Source: CBDFJH01 sp965198095
Lineage (GTDB): Bacteria > Latescibacterota > UBA2968 > GCA-2709665
Assembly: GCA_965198095.1 (NCBI GenBank)
Contig: OZ240239.1
Span: 3,348,001-3,412,000 of the forward strand
Direction of reading: 5' to 3'
DNA length: 64,000 nt
The translations under genes and the position numbers were made by a program. A model generated the notes under the pieces. That model saw nothing but the letters and a program-made list of their open reading frames with translations. It was not told where the DNA came from and made no database searches. Positions 1-9,121 of the stretch are shown piece after piece; position 1 is the stretch's first letter; each line of letters starts with the position of its first letter.

Positions 1-326
1 GCCTGCTTGGGCGAACTGACCTGGAGAGCCGGGTTTCGATCAAGTCGACCCGTGTGGCAGAGAAAAGAGAGAAAAGTGCGCAGAGAGGCCAGCTTCCTTG
101 CAATCGATCTTCGAGAGAACCCAGCCCTGTGCAGATGGCCCAGGAAGGCCCGCACATCGTCCCGCGCCAGCCGACGAAGGTCCAAGTCATCCGACACCTC
201 ATCCTTGAGAAAGGCTCCAAACTGTCTCAAGTCCTTCTCATAGGCCTGACAGGTACGGGGAGAGAGCCGCCGCTCGTATGAAAGGTGGCGTATGAAAAGG
301 GCAACAAGGTCCAATTGAATGTCCAT
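1..326 (-). CDS. Tyrosine recombinase XerC/XerD, N-terminal part (runs off window)
   Basis: Translating the minus strand from ATG at 326 gives about 108 residues beginning MDIQLDLVALFIRHLSYERR and continuing through LSPRTCQAYEKDL, ARDDVRAFLGHL, FSRRSIARKLASLRTF and GRLDRNPALQV to the window edge. This is the typical SAM-like core-binding N-terminal domain of XerC/XerD recombinases, which resolve chromosome dimers at dif. The catalytic domain (R-H-R-Y residues) lies outside the window, so activity cannot be judged and XerC cannot be separated from XerD. It follows topA in the same direction, an arrangement common in bacteria (topA-xerC). The ribosome site GGGCGGAG abuts the ATG, so the exact start is somewhat uncertain. 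Confidence 0.88.
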   Translation of the reverse strand, partial: MDIQLDLVALFIRHLSYERRLSPRTCQAYEKDLRQFGAFLKDEVSDDLDLRRLARDDVRAFLGHLHRAGFSRRSIARKLASLRTFLSFLCHTGRLDRNPALQVSSPKQ

Positions 327-433
327 CTCCGCCCGTATGTTTCGTGTTGGTAGGTTCGAGTCTGCTGGAAGGTGGGGACAGTCTTGGCGGGGTGTCTGAT
401 CTTGGACACGAGAGGCCTGACGTCGTGGCCCAA

Positions 434-2692
434 TTAGGGAGTCACATCTTCCGACACCGCTTCCTGTGGAGCGGAACGCCCGCACTTCAAGCAGACGAGG
501 GTGGAGTTTGGGTTCGGGTTCCGGCGGCTTCGCTCCGCCAGATAGGGGCCCTCACAAACGGGGCACTCCTGCCCCAAGGGCCGATGCCACGTCATGAAGT
601 CACACCTTGGAAACGTACTGCATCCGTAGAAAATCTTTCTGCGCTTGCTCACCCGCTCGACGAGCGCACCCTCGCAACCTTGCCGAGGACAGGATATGCC
701 CAGTGTCAGCGGCCGGGTGTTCTTGCAGCCAGGATAGCCCAAACAAGCGAGAAATCGCCCGTGTCGGCCGCTCCGCACGACCATGTCTGAGCCGCATTTC
801 TGGCACTTTTCTCCAGTAGACGTCGGCGCCTGTCCTTCATCCAACGGGCGCGTGTTACGGCATTTGGGGAATGCCGAGCAGGCCACGAACTTTCCGTTGC
901 GCCCCCATTTGATCACCATCTTCGCGTCACACTTTTCGCAATGGTCACCCGTTTCCTCCTGGAGGGAGCGTTTCAGCTCCGCACGCTGACGCTCGACGCG
1001 ACCCAGATCCTTCGAAAAAGGCCAATAGAAGTCCTTGACCACGTCCACCCACTCTGTGCCGCCCTGTTCCACACGGTCCAGATTGTCCTCCATGCGGGCC
1101 GTAAAGGCGACGTTGAAGAGATCGGGAAAGGCTCGCACCAAAATCCGATTCACGGTTGTCCCGAGTTCCGTCGGTATGAAACGGCCTCGATCTCTCTCCA
1201 CGTAGCCGCGGTCCTGGATCGTGCTGGTTATCTGCGCGTAGGTACTGGGCCGCCCGATGGCCTGAGACTCCAACTCCTTCACCAAGGTCGCCTCTGAGTA
1301 TCTCGGCGGGGGTTTTGTGAAGTGCTGTTCCTTGAGCACGTCTAGGAGCTTCAGCACCTCGCCATCCTTCAAACTCGCCGGAAACCGTGTTTCGGCCTGC
1401 TCCTCCCCCTCATCTCGGCCCTCCACGTAAAGCACTGTAAATCCAGCAAACTCGAGCACAGACCCGTTGGCCCTGAGCTCAAAATCGCCGGCCGCGATAT
1501 CGATCCTCGTCTGATCGTAGACGGCCGGTTTCATCTGGCAGGCAATGAACCGATCCCAGATCAACTGATAGAGCCGGGCCTGGTCGGACGTTAGGTAGAC
1601 CTTGATCGATTTGGGTGTGTGGTTGAGCGCCGTGGGGCGTATGGCCTCGTGAGCATCTTGGGCGCCTCTCTTGCTGCGGTAGACCTTCGGTCTGTCGGGC
1701 ACGTAGTCCGCGCCGAACTGTTCTCGAATCGTGGTTCGGGCCGCAGCCACGGCCTCGGGAGCCATTCGGGTGGAATCGGTACGCATGTAGGTGATCAGGC
1801 CGGTGCTCTCGCCATCCAGGTCGACGCCCTCATAGAGCTGTTGAGCGATCCTCATCGTCTTCCGGGCGGTGAACCTGAGTCTGCGAGAGGCCTCCTGCTG
1901 AAGTGTGCTGGTGATAAAGGGAGGCGCCGGGTGCCTGCGCTGCGTCCGTTTGGTGACCTTGGTGATCCGACAGCCATCCCCGCGACACCGCGCCTTGAGC
2001 TCGCCGACAATCCGCGCCGCCTCCTCCCCGTTATTCACCTTCAGTTTCGCGCCCTTGATACGGATCAAGCTGGCCTTGAAAGCATCCTCTTCCTTCCCTT
2101 GAAGTTTCGCATCCACAGTCCAGTATTCTTCTCGAACAAACGCCTTGATCTCCTCTTCGCGCTCACAGATCAGTCGGAGCGCCACCGACTGCACGCGACC
2201 GGCACTCAACCCCGAGCGAACAGTCTTCCAAAGCACGGGACTCACCTGGTAGCCAACGAGACGATCCAGAATTCGGCGCGCCTGCTGCGCGTTCACTTTA
2301 CGCAGGTCGATCTCCGCAGACTGTTCGAAGGCCTCGACCACGGCACGTTCTGTGATCTCGTGAAACTGCACGCGACCGATATCACGCGTCTCTTTGCCGA
2401 TCGCGTTCGCGACGTGCCAGGCGATCGCCTCGCCCTCTCGGTCGGGGTCAGTGGCCAAGTAGACCTTGCTCGCAGATTTTGCGGTGGATCGAAGCTGGCT
2501 GAGAATCTTTCCCTTGCCCCTGATCGTCTGATAACGAGGCCTGAAGCCCGCCTCGATATCGATACCAAGCTCTTTGTCCGGCAAGTCTCGCACGTGGCCC
2601 ATGCAGGCCAGGACCCGATAACCCTTCCCAAGGAACTTGTGGATCGTTTTCGCTTTAGCGGGAGATTCTACGACCACGAGCGCGTCTGGCAT
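434..2692 (-). CDS. topA: DNA topoisomerase I (type IA)
   Basis: Relaxes negatively supercoiled DNA through a 5'-phosphotyrosine intermediate. From ATG 2692 the protein is about 752 residues. The Toprim domain opens with VVVESPAKAKTI and has the metal motif DPDREGEA near residue 82. The active-site tyrosine lies in GLITYMRTDSTR near residue 302. The C-terminus carries zinc-ribbon repeats: CEKC...CSAFPKC, CQKC...CLGYPGC, CPRQGC...CSTFPRC and a final CPVC...CLKC. The reading frame stays open to 2803, but homology begins at MPDALVVVESPAK, and GGGAAGAGAG precedes the ATG at 2692. A promoter-like element lies at 2845-2873. Likely cotranscribed with the downstream recombinase gene. Confidence 0.96.
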   Translation of the reverse strand: MPDALVVVESPAKAKTIHKFLGKGYRVLACMGHVRDLPDKELGIDIEAGFRPRYQTIRGKGKILSQLRSTAKSASKVYLATDPDREGEAIAWHVANAIGKETRDIGRVQFHEITERAVVEAFEQSAEIDLRKVNAQQARRILDRLVGYQVSPVLWKTVRSGLSAGRVQSVALRLICEREEEIKAFVREEYWTVDAKLQGKEEDAFKASLIRIKGAKLKVNNGEEAARIVGELKARCRGDGCRITKVTKRTQRRHPAPPFITSTLQQEASRRLRFTARKTMRIAQQLYEGVDLDGESTGLITYMRTDSTRMAPEAVAAARTTIREQFGADYVPDRPKVYRSKRGAQDAHEAIRPTALNHTPKSIKVYLTSDQARLYQLIWDRFIACQMKPAVYDQTRIDIAAGDFELRANGSVLEFAGFTVLYVEGRDEGEEQAETRFPASLKDGEVLKLLDVLKEQHFTKPPPRYSEATLVKELESQAIGRPSTYAQITSTIQDRGYVERDRGRFIPTELGTTVNRILVRAFPDLFNVAFTARMEDNLDRVEQGGTEWVDVVKDFYWPFSKDLGRVERQRAELKRSLQEETGDHCEKCDAKMVIKWGRNGKFVACSAFPKCRNTRPLDEGQAPTSTGEKCQKCGSDMVVRSGRHGRFLACLGYPGCKNTRPLTLGISCPRQGCEGALVERVSKRRKIFYGCSTFPRCDFMTWHRPLGQECPVCEGPYLAERSRRNPNPNSTLVCLKCGRSAPQEAVSEDVTP

Positions 2693-2781
2693 CTCTCTTC
2701 CCAAATGGGTCGCCTTGGCGTGCGGACGGAACGGCGGAGCAAACAGGTGAACAGGCGACTCGGCCTGAATCTCAAAAGAAC

Positions 2782-2801
2782 GAGCCACTTTTGCGTGGCT
2801 C
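2782..2801 (-). other. Hairpin in the topA 5' leader
   Basis: GAGCCAC and GTGGCTC form a perfect 7-bp stem with a 6-nt loop, in the predicted untranslated leader between the promoter-like element and the ATG at 2692. No run of U follows, so it is not an intrinsic terminator. Any role in supercoiling-dependent control of topA is speculation. Confidence 0.35.
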
Positions 2802-2844
2802 ATCGATATTCAGGGGAGCACGGTCTTCCTTGTGGCGTAAATCC

Positions 2845-2873
2845 AAGATAAGGTCCCCTCCGGAAAAAGTCAA
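2845..2873 (-). promoter_or_regulatory. Sigma-70-like promoter for topA
   Basis: On the minus strand TTGACT (2868-2873) is separated by exactly 17 bp from TATCTT (2845-2850). The inferred start near 2838 gives a leader of about 145 nt before the topA ATG. The region upstream to 2954 is AT-rich with a run of T. Confidence 0.6.
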
Positions 2874-2954
2874 GGGGCCATTCAAAAAAAACCTTTAAAA
2901 TCAATATGATACGTCAATATTCCCTCCAGCCGCGTCAAAATCGGCCGCCAAAAA

Positions 2955-5033
2955 CTATCGACGGGCCCTCTGTTCGGATCGCAGCATCAGTAGCTCTATA
3001 CACAATAGAAGAAAGGCCCCGCCCAGCGTGATGCGCCAAAGCGCACGCCCTTCCCGGGTCGCTTGGACGAGATCGGCAAGCGCCTCCTCCTTCTCCACGA
3101 TTCTGACCCGGCTTTCCGGGAAAAGCCGCTCCAGTCGTGACAGGGAGACTGGCGTCAAATCGGCCTCCGTTTCGGGGATCTGCACGGCGAATCGGTCAAT
3201 CAGATCCTCATCCCCGTAGATCTCCCAAAGCCCCGGTTCTTCCACCTCTCCCAACGACCAGACCGCCCGGCCACCTCTTGTTTCAGGCCAGATCGTCCGC
3301 GCCTCCCCGTTGGGAGGTCTGAGGATGGCATACTTCGCCGGGGGGCTCTGTGCCTCTCTCTCGACGGACTCCCCCACGCGGTATTCGGTTGTTCCGAGCC
3401 TCCCCACCGCCAGGTAGCGCGCCAGCCGGTAGACAAACGGCGCAAAGAGGCCGGAAAGAGGCAGGTCTGTCCATATAAGGTCTGTCCGAAGGCTGCAAGC
3501 GAACATCAACACCCGTCCCTTCCCCAAAGCTCTCTCCGCGAGGGCTGGCCTACCCCCCGGGAATGCCAGCAAGGGCCGGGCGTCGCCATTCAGAACGAGC
3601 CGGCAGTAGGCATAGAACCTGGGACTGACGAACGTTCCCCTCTCAACAAGCCCCCGGAACAGAGGATGGTCCCATTCTGAAGGCTGAACCGATTCGTAAC
3701 GCCCCGAATCACCCGGCCTCCCCGAGATCGAAACCAGGGAGGCTGGAAATAGCTCAGGAAAGAGATGGTCGTTGTAAAATCGAACGTCGACCCGGTCGCC
3801 GAGAATCACCATCAGACCGGCGCCCCCTTCAACCTTCCTCCGCAACAGACCCAGGGGCGCGCGAGCCATCGAAGAGACATTGCAGAGCAGAATGGCGTCC
3901 ACACCGGCGAGTGTGGTTTCAGAAATAACTTCGGGGGGAATGGTTCTCACGGACAGTCCAGTCTGCGTGGCGGAGCCCGCGGAGAGGGCCTGCTCCAAGT
4001 AATACATTTCTTCAGGCGCTTCTCCTATGAGTAAGACGTTGACCGCTCCAGGCAAGTGAAGGATCGTCGTGAGCGTGTTGTCCTCCGTCAGGTCGTCTTC
4101 CCAGGTTTCGACCCGCAGGGGAATCGCCCCAGATCCTTCGGGCGAAAACCGGATGCGGATCCGCTCTGAGCCTTGCCCGGGGAGGTCCGCGACCTCCTGC
4201 GCGATCCGACGTCTGCCCAGAAACAGGTCTACGGGGACGCCGGTCCGGGGACTTCTGCTGTAGTTGACAAGGTCGACGTCGAGACGGCCTGAATCTCCCG
4301 GGCCCAGGATCTGGGCGGCGGCAACCCCTCGAATGCCGACGTTGTTCAAATTCGAGGGACGCTCCGTTACGACAAAGACCGACGTCCCTTGGAGGCCCGA
4401 CAGACTGTCGGAAAAGCCGGCCCACCCGTTCCTGGACAGATCGGTAAAAATGAAGAGTTCCCGGTTGAGGCGCGTTGAACGGACGAGATACTCCGAAGCG
4501 GCCTCGATTCCGGATCTCAAGTCCGTTCCCCTGAAAGTGGGCTGGGTCGCCTTCACTCGTGCTTTTAAGCGTTCCCGATCCTCCGAAGGAAGAGCCGTTT
4601 TCCGGTCATCCACGAGGAACAGGGCAATCTCGTCCCGCGGATCGAACAAATCCAGGGACGCCAACAGGCGCTTGCGCGCCCGTTCGAATAGGCTGGCATC
4701 CCCCGATCGATGCCTCATGCTCATGGATCGGTCGAGCAGAAGCGCGCCTGCGGTCTGTCCGCCGCCCGCCCCGACAGATTGCGCCCCCCGAAACGTCGGC
4801 TGCGCGAAAGAAAGCGCAATCAAAATGATCAACAGCGTACGCACAATCAGAAGGAGAATCTGTTTCAGCTTGACCCGACGCATGCGATCCTGTTGAAGCG
4901 CCTCCAGGCGCCTGACATCGCTGAATCGCACCGTCACCGGACGCCTTCGGTTGAGCAGGTGGATGACAACCGGGAGCGCGGCCGCCCAGAGGGCGTGGAG
5001 CATCGCGGGGTTGGAGAAGCTCAGCCCGAACAT
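2955..5033 (-). CDS. BatA-like membrane protein with von Willebrand factor A domain
   Basis: About 692 residues. The N-terminus has the paired-anchor signature of BatA/aerotolerance-type proteins: FSNPAMLHALWAAALPVVIH, then a short basic loop LLNRRRPVTVRFSDVRRL and a second membrane helix (KQILLLIVRTLLIILIAL). A VWA domain follows with an intact metal-binding DxSxS motif (LLLDRSMSMRH, about residue 100). A beta-rich region resembling BatA-type C-terminal modules comes next, and a last membrane helix (GGAFLLLCIELLMLRSEQ) lies near the end. Such proteins usually sit with MoxR ATPases and DUF58 proteins, which are not visible here. No good ribosome site precedes the ATG; the upstream stretch is a poly-T tract, so translation may be weak or coupled to the EIIA gene 67 nt upstream. 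Confidence 0.85.
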   Translation of the reverse strand: MFGLSFSNPAMLHALWAAALPVVIHLLNRRRPVTVRFSDVRRLEALQQDRMRRVKLKQILLLIVRTLLIILIALSFAQPTFRGAQSVGAGGGQTAGALLLDRSMSMRHRSGDASLFERARKRLLASLDLFDPRDEIALFLVDDRKTALPSEDRERLKARVKATQPTFRGTDLRSGIEAASEYLVRSTRLNRELFIFTDLSRNGWAGFSDSLSGLQGTSVFVVTERPSNLNNVGIRGVAAAQILGPGDSGRLDVDLVNYSRSPRTGVPVDLFLGRRRIAQEVADLPGQGSERIRIRFSPEGSGAIPLRVETWEDDLTEDNTLTTILHLPGAVNVLLIGEAPEEMYYLEQALSAGSATQTGLSVRTIPPEVISETTLAGVDAILLCNVSSMARAPLGLLRRKVEGGAGLMVILGDRVDVRFYNDHLFPELFPASLVSISGRPGDSGRYESVQPSEWDHPLFRGLVERGTFVSPRFYAYCRLVLNGDARPLLAFPGGRPALAERALGKGRVLMFACSLRTDLIWTDLPLSGLFAPFVYRLARYLAVGRLGTTEYRVGESVEREAQSPPAKYAILRPPNGEARTIWPETRGGRAVWSLGEVEEPGLWEIYGDEDLIDRFAVQIPETEADLTPVSLSRLERLFPESRVRIVEKEEALADLVQATREGRALWRITLGGAFLLLCIELLMLRSEQRARR

Positions 5034-5100
5034 GAATAAAAAATGCTTGCTTCAGCAGACGCAAGCAAGCAGCGAGACCGGGGCGTGTGAGAATCTGTTC

Positions 5101-5586
5101 TCAAAGCTGTCTTTTTTCTTCCTCTTCGAGAATGGCCATGGCGGACTCGGAATTTTTGGCAGAAATGAGATCCTGGCGCAACGACTCTCGTTTCAGAAGC
5201 CGGGTGATCCTCGCCAAGGCCTTGATATGGGGTCCGGAAACGCCCATCGGTGAGACGAGGAGGAAAAAGATGTAGGTCGCTTTCCCATCCAGCGAGTCGA
5301 AATCCATCCCATTGGACTTGATGCCAAGAACACCGCCGAGTTCCTTCACATGATCTGACTTCCCGTGTGGAATCGCGATTCCGTGACCGATGCCCGTCGT
5401 CATTATCTCTTCGCGCTGCAGGACCGCATCCAGGACCTTTTGGCGATCCGTGACCTTGCTTTCGTCTACGGCCTCGACCAGTTCCGCGAGGACCGTTTCC
5501 TTGGTCTCTCCCTTGAGGTCTACGATAACGGCGTTTCCGGACAGGATTTCCGTCAATGTCATGTCTGACTCCCGTGATCCATACAT
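5101..5586 (-). CDS. PTS EIIA domain protein, PtsN (EIIA-Ntr)-like
   Basis: About 161 residues forming a single EIIA type-2 (fructose/nitrogen) domain. The phosphorylatable histidine lies in GHGIAIPHGKSDHV, and the family block SPMGVSGPHIKALARITRLL is present. No EIIB or EIIC domain accompanies it, which suggests a regulatory role rather than sugar uptake. ATG 5586 is preceded by GGAGG at 6-nt spacing. A second ATG at 5562 (MTLTEIL) also has GGGAG upstream and is closer to where homology starts. It is the first gene of a minus-strand run leading into the VWA gene. Confidence 0.87.
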   Translation of the reverse strand: MYGSRESDMTLTEILSGNAVIVDLKGETKETVLAELVEAVDESKVTDRQKVLDAVLQREEIMTTGIGHGIAIPHGKSDHVKELGGVLGIKSNGMDFDSLDGKATYIFFLLVSPMGVSGPHIKALARITRLLKRESLRQDLISAKNSESAMAILEEEEKRQL

Positions 5587-5589
5587 CAC

Positions 5590-5988
5590 ATCCCTCCGCT
5601 CGGGCGCGCACGAATCACGAAATTCCGTACCCTTGTAGAAGCTAATTTATTGTCACCGCGAAAATAAGCCATGCCCGAACTCAAGTCAAGAAAAAAGGCC
5701 CTATCTCTCGGCTTTTTCGTAGCTTAGGCACGCTTGACTCGAGATCGACGCCACCGTTTTTCCGTTCCCGAAAGCGTTCGCGTTCGTCGCAATGCATCAG
5801 GCGCGAGCGCGTCACGACGCCGACCCGGCGCCCGGCAGCCGAGCTCAGGATCGATCTGTCCCTGGCACATCCGGTTCTTTCAACACAGAATTTACCTATA
5901 TTAGACGACAGAGGGTTGGCGTGTCCCTTTCATTCCCGAAAGGAAAACGGCCCGCCCTGCGTCATACGCAGAAATCACAGGAGCGCCT
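5590..5988. other. Divergent intergenic region between EIIA and TPR/GWxTD genes
   Basis: About 400 bp without a convincing gene. It holds a good minus-strand promoter for the EIIA gene (5661-5689) and an AT-rich plus-strand stretch with TATATT near 5897, which may serve as the -10 of the downstream gene, though I see no matching -35 box. Confidence 0.5.
5661..5689 (-). promoter_or_regulatory. Sigma-70-like promoter for the EIIA/VWA unit
   Basis: On the minus strand TTGACT (5684-5689) and TATTTT (5661-5666) are separated by 17 bp, about 75 nt upstream of the EIIA start. Confidence 0.5.
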
Positions 5989-8349
5989 ATGTCTTTGTCG
6001 GCCAAATCGACCTCAAGAAAAATGGCAGAGATCGTTCCGATCGCTCTGTTCGCGCTCGCGACAGGTCTGGGCGTTCGGGCCCAGGCGCTCGACCCGGCGA
6101 CGACCGACTCGCTCTACCTTCGCGGCCGAATGTCGTCGGACAAGACAACGGTCCGCGACGTCGTGAAAAAACTCCGGGCAGCCGTCTCGGAAACCCCGGA
6201 CCCAGCAGGGCTGACGACCCGCCTGGGCATTCTCTATCTGGAATTGGAGGAACCGGACAGCGCAGAATCCGCTTTTCAGTTCGCCCTGAACCTGAGCCCG
6301 GACCTCCCTGCTGCTCATTATGGGCTCGGCCGGGTCCTGTTGGACTTCAGAGACCGCCCGGAGGAGGCGCGGCAGGCATTGCAGGCCGCAGTTTCCCTTG
6401 ATTCCACGTTCGCGGAGGCCCACTTCGGCCTGTCCAGAGCCTACTTCAAGATGGGCGAAATGAGGCCTGCGAGACAGTCGGCCAGCGAGGCGATAAAACA
6501 CAACCCCGACTATCCCCTGCCCTACCTGCTGCTGGCGCAGATCTACCAGGAAGAGGAGAATTTTCGCGCGTCGGAGATCTATTACCGGCGATATCTGGAC
6601 CAAAATCCGGAAGACCAGGGCTCGGCCTACGCGTTTGCCCTCAAACTCCTTGAAAGGGACCGGTCGGACGCCTTCGCAGAGATCGCGCTCCGCCTGCAGG
6701 ACGTTCGGGCGCTTCCCCTCGTGGCCCAGGCGCTGATCCACAGGAAAGATTACGAAGGCGCGCTCGAAAAGTTCGAGCGCTTCATTCTCACGCTCGATCC
6801 CGAAGAAGCCTCCCACTATCGAGATATCTCCCTCGTCGGAACGCGGCGAGAAATCCGGGCCTACCACAGCACGCCTCCAGCGGCCATAGCAGCCTTTCTG
6901 GATCGTTTCTGGATGGACAAAGACCCTTTCAAGACTTACGGAGGGGCAGCGCGCCGCACCGAACATTACAGGCGCGTCTGGCACGCCAGAACGCACTTCG
7001 GGAAAAAGAGGTGGCCCTGGGACAAGCGAGGCGAGATCTACGTTCGTTATGGGGAGCCGGATTACAAAACCAATTCCCGCAACCCGAATCCGAATGTTCC
7101 GCTCGACGTCCAGCGTGTTCAAGAACAGATCGCCCATCGGCTCTACGGCGACCCGGCCATCGAGGAAAACTTTGCAGGACCCATTTTCCCGGTCCGTTCC
7201 GACAGAAGCGATGCCTCGTGGGCCACAGGTCTGGGTTTGCCGGGATGGCGTCCGGTGACGACAGGGGACGACGGGTCCACCGTGGCCTGGAAGGTCTGGA
7301 TCTACAAAGATGTAGAGAACGGGCTGGAAGTCGTCTTCACCGACGAGTATCACTCCGGCGTCTATGGATACGCCCCGATTCCGACCCTCTCCCCCAGAGA
7401 TCTCACAGAGCTGGAAGCGCAGGGTTTCTCCCCGCTGTCCGTCATCCAGCGATTCAGCGCAGCCGCACCGGCCGTGAAGATGGCGTCTCTCGCCGGTTCG
7501 GAGCCCGAGCTTTACCGTCCTCAGGTCTACCTTCAGGGGCTTGAGTTCTACTTCGATGCCTTCTCTTTCCGCGGCCAGAAGGGTCAGACCGATCTGCAGG
7601 TCGTGATCGGACTGCCAATTCAAAACGTGGCCCTCACCGGAGACCCCGATACGACGGTGATCGTGCAGCAGCGAGTTGTCCTGCTCGACCGCGCCTGGAG
7701 AGAGGTCCAAAAGGCGGTCCGGGATCTCCTGGTCCCGATCTCGGATCGAACCAGGCGGGGCGATCATATGGCCATGGACCGAGTGGACCTTCAATCCCAG
7801 CCGGGCCACTACGAACTGGCGGTGCAGGCTTGGCGGCGCAAGAGCGACCTGCTTGAAGTTTATCGGTTGCCGATCGATCTGCCCGACTATTCCCGCGACC
7901 AGCTCATGCTCAGCGATTTACAGCTTTCCCAGGGGATCTTCGAAGCCGGTCCGGATACAGATTCCACATTCGTGAGAAGTTCATGGCAGATCCTGCCAGT
8001 CCCGTCCCGTGTCTTCTATGCCCACGACCCCATCTTCGTCTACTTTGAAATCTACAACCTCAGCCGGGACGACTTTGGGGCCACCCGCTACGAGGTCTCA
8101 TACCGGGTAGAGGCGAAGGACATCGGCGGCGCCATCATCTCATTCCTTCCAAGGTTCAAGAAGAAGGATGGCCAAGCGATTGAGGTGCGATATGAACAGA
8201 CAGGCACGGAGACCACGGTCTCCGACTATGTGGAGATGGATATGGATGTGGCCAAGCCGGGACGCTATACCCTTCGTGCGTCAATCAAAGACCTGAACAA
8301 CGGACAGGAGACGACTCGAGATATCCAGTTCAAGATCGCGTCCCGCTAA
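5989..8349 (+). CDS. TPR-repeat protein with GWxTD domain, exported
   Basis: About 786 residues. A hydrophobic stretch after KMAEI (residues 14-30) ending in VRAQA is consistent with a signal peptide. Several TPR units follow between about residues 60 and 210 (for example LGILYLELEEPDSAESAFQF, AHYGLGRVLLDFRDRPEEAR and AHFGLSRAYFKMGEMRPARQ). The middle matches the GWxTD-domain family: FLDRFWMDKDPF, HYRRVWHARTHFG and RGEIYVRYGEPDYK. The C-terminus is beta-rich (GRYTLRASIKDLNNGQETTRD). The family is known mainly from Bacteroidota and related candidate phyla, with no established function. AGGAG lies 5 nt before the ATG. The gene stands alone on its strand. A 598-codon opposite-strand ORF inside it is a shadow. 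Confidence 0.85.
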   Translation: MSLSAKSTSRKMAEIVPIALFALATGLGVRAQALDPATTDSLYLRGRMSSDKTTVRDVVKKLRAAVSETPDPAGLTTRLGILYLELEEPDSAESAFQFALNLSPDLPAAHYGLGRVLLDFRDRPEEARQALQAAVSLDSTFAEAHFGLSRAYFKMGEMRPARQSASEAIKHNPDYPLPYLLLAQIYQEEENFRASEIYYRRYLDQNPEDQGSAYAFALKLLERDRSDAFAEIALRLQDVRALPLVAQALIHRKDYEGALEKFERFILTLDPEEASHYRDISLVGTRREIRAYHSTPPAAIAAFLDRFWMDKDPFKTYGGAARRTEHYRRVWHARTHFGKKRWPWDKRGEIYVRYGEPDYKTNSRNPNPNVPLDVQRVQEQIAHRLYGDPAIEENFAGPIFPVRSDRSDASWATGLGLPGWRPVTTGDDGSTVAWKVWIYKDVENGLEVVFTDEYHSGVYGYAPIPTLSPRDLTELEAQGFSPLSVIQRFSAAAPAVKMASLAGSEPELYRPQVYLQGLEFYFDAFSFRGQKGQTDLQVVIGLPIQNVALTGDPDTTVIVQQRVVLLDRAWREVQKAVRDLLVPISDRTRRGDHMAMDRVDLQSQPGHYELAVQAWRRKSDLLEVYRLPIDLPDYSRDQLMLSDLQLSQGIFEAGPDTDSTFVRSSWQILPVPSRVFYAHDPIFVYFEIYNLSRDDFGATRYEVSYRVEAKDIGGAIISFLPRFKKKDGQAIEVRYEQTGTETTVSDYVEMDMDVAKPGRYTLRASIKDLNNGQETTRDIQFKIASR

Positions 8350-8371
8350 GGTCTGCGCTCGGGCTCAGATG

Positions 8372-8908
8372 TCAGAAAAATCGAATCACAAAGGTGTCTG
8401 CAATCCGGTCGTGGAGCGCCTGACGGTCCGGATGTATTCGGGCGAGGCTCATCAAGACTACGGCCACGGCCAAGCCGACGAGGGAGACGACCACGGCCGA
8501 TGCAGCCGGAGGTTCGTCCGGTCCGATGGAGGGTGTATCCAGAACCGAAGGAGGCGAAGGGGTCGGGACGGGCGTGAGGGCCGCGGCGAGGACGAAGATC
8601 GCGAAAACAGGGGTCCACTTGATCAGGGACCGCAGGAAGGCCTGTCGCTGGGTGAGAGCGCCGCCGTCAGCGCCGATGATGCGCAGGCTGGTCATGATCT
8701 TTCCGGGCGTCCGTCCGCACTTACTCAAAAAGATGGTGGAATAGAGAAGCGCGGTGATATATGCGAGCACCCAGACGGAGATCGGGGATGGGGTCATCTC
8801 TCGAATCGCAAGCCAAATGGGGATGTAAACCAGATAAAGCATCACGCAATCGATCATCAGCGCGACCAGTCGCCGGAACAAACCGACGATCTCTTCCTGC
8901 ATCAGCAT
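8372..8908 (-). CDS. RDD family membrane protein
   Basis: About 178 residues. The start FRRLVALMIDCVMLYLVYIP is the RDD signature, followed by membrane helices around residues 15-35 and 48-65, the conserved loop GRTPGKIMTSLRII, a helix at about residue 95-110 and a fourth near residue 135-155. RDD proteins are small integral membrane proteins; a few act as sodium or proton antiporters, but most have no assigned role. AAGG lies 8 nt before the ATG at 8908. It converges with the GWxTD gene, leaving a gap of 22 nt. Confidence 0.85.
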   Translation of the reverse strand: MLMQEEIVGLFRRLVALMIDCVMLYLVYIPIWLAIREMTPSPISVWVLAYITALLYSTIFLSKCGRTPGKIMTSLRIIGADGGALTQRQAFLRSLIKWTPVFAIFVLAAALTPVPTPSPPSVLDTPSIGPDEPPAASAVVVSLVGLAVAVVLMSLARIHPDRQALHDRIADTFVIRFF

Positions 8909-8944
8909 CGTTCAACCTTCCTGTCTGTCAACGGCGAGTAAACG

Positions 8945-8964
8945 ACCGCCCGTGAAGCGGGTGG
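8945..8964. terminator. Possible hairpin terminator downstream of the small unknown gene
   Basis: ACCGCCCG (8945-8952) and CGGGTGG (8958-8964) form a 7-8 bp stem with a TGAAG loop, with one G-U pair. Read on the minus strand it is followed by CGTTT, so the U-run is short and termination would be weak. Confidence 0.35.
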
Positions 8965-9039
8965 CTTTCCGACCCTGGCTGCGCAGGCAGGCCAGCCAAA
9001 GGCCGAACAGAAAGGATGCGCCGCATCCCCTCGATTTGA

Positions 9040-9115
9040 CTCGGGGCAGGCTCAATTTTCCCTGTCTGCGTGCGGACGCCCGTCTGCCGGACAGGCAGGC
9101 GCACGAGGCAGGCGT
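9040..9115. repeat. CAGGCAGGC-rich intergenic repeats
   Basis: The gap between the RDD gene and the small unknown gene contains several copies or near-copies of the unit CAGGCAGG or its complement (for example around 8984-8998, 9062-9068 and 9090-9113), partly able to fold back. It has no coding look and is probably a small interspersed intergenic repeat. Confidence 0.35.
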
Positions 9116-9121
9116 GAGCGA

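Noticed and set aside
338..366. T-loop-like GGTTCGAGTC suggesting a tRNA
   Set aside because: The flanking bases do not form a T-stem, and no acceptor stem or anticodon arm can be built around it.
6013..7809. 598-codon minus-strand ORF
   Set aside because: Antisense to the TPR/GWxTD gene, no ribosome site, no recognisable domain.
8981..9113. CRISPR-like array from CAGGCAGG repeats
   Set aside because: Units are short, irregularly spaced and imperfect, with no spacers of constant length and no cas genes nearby.
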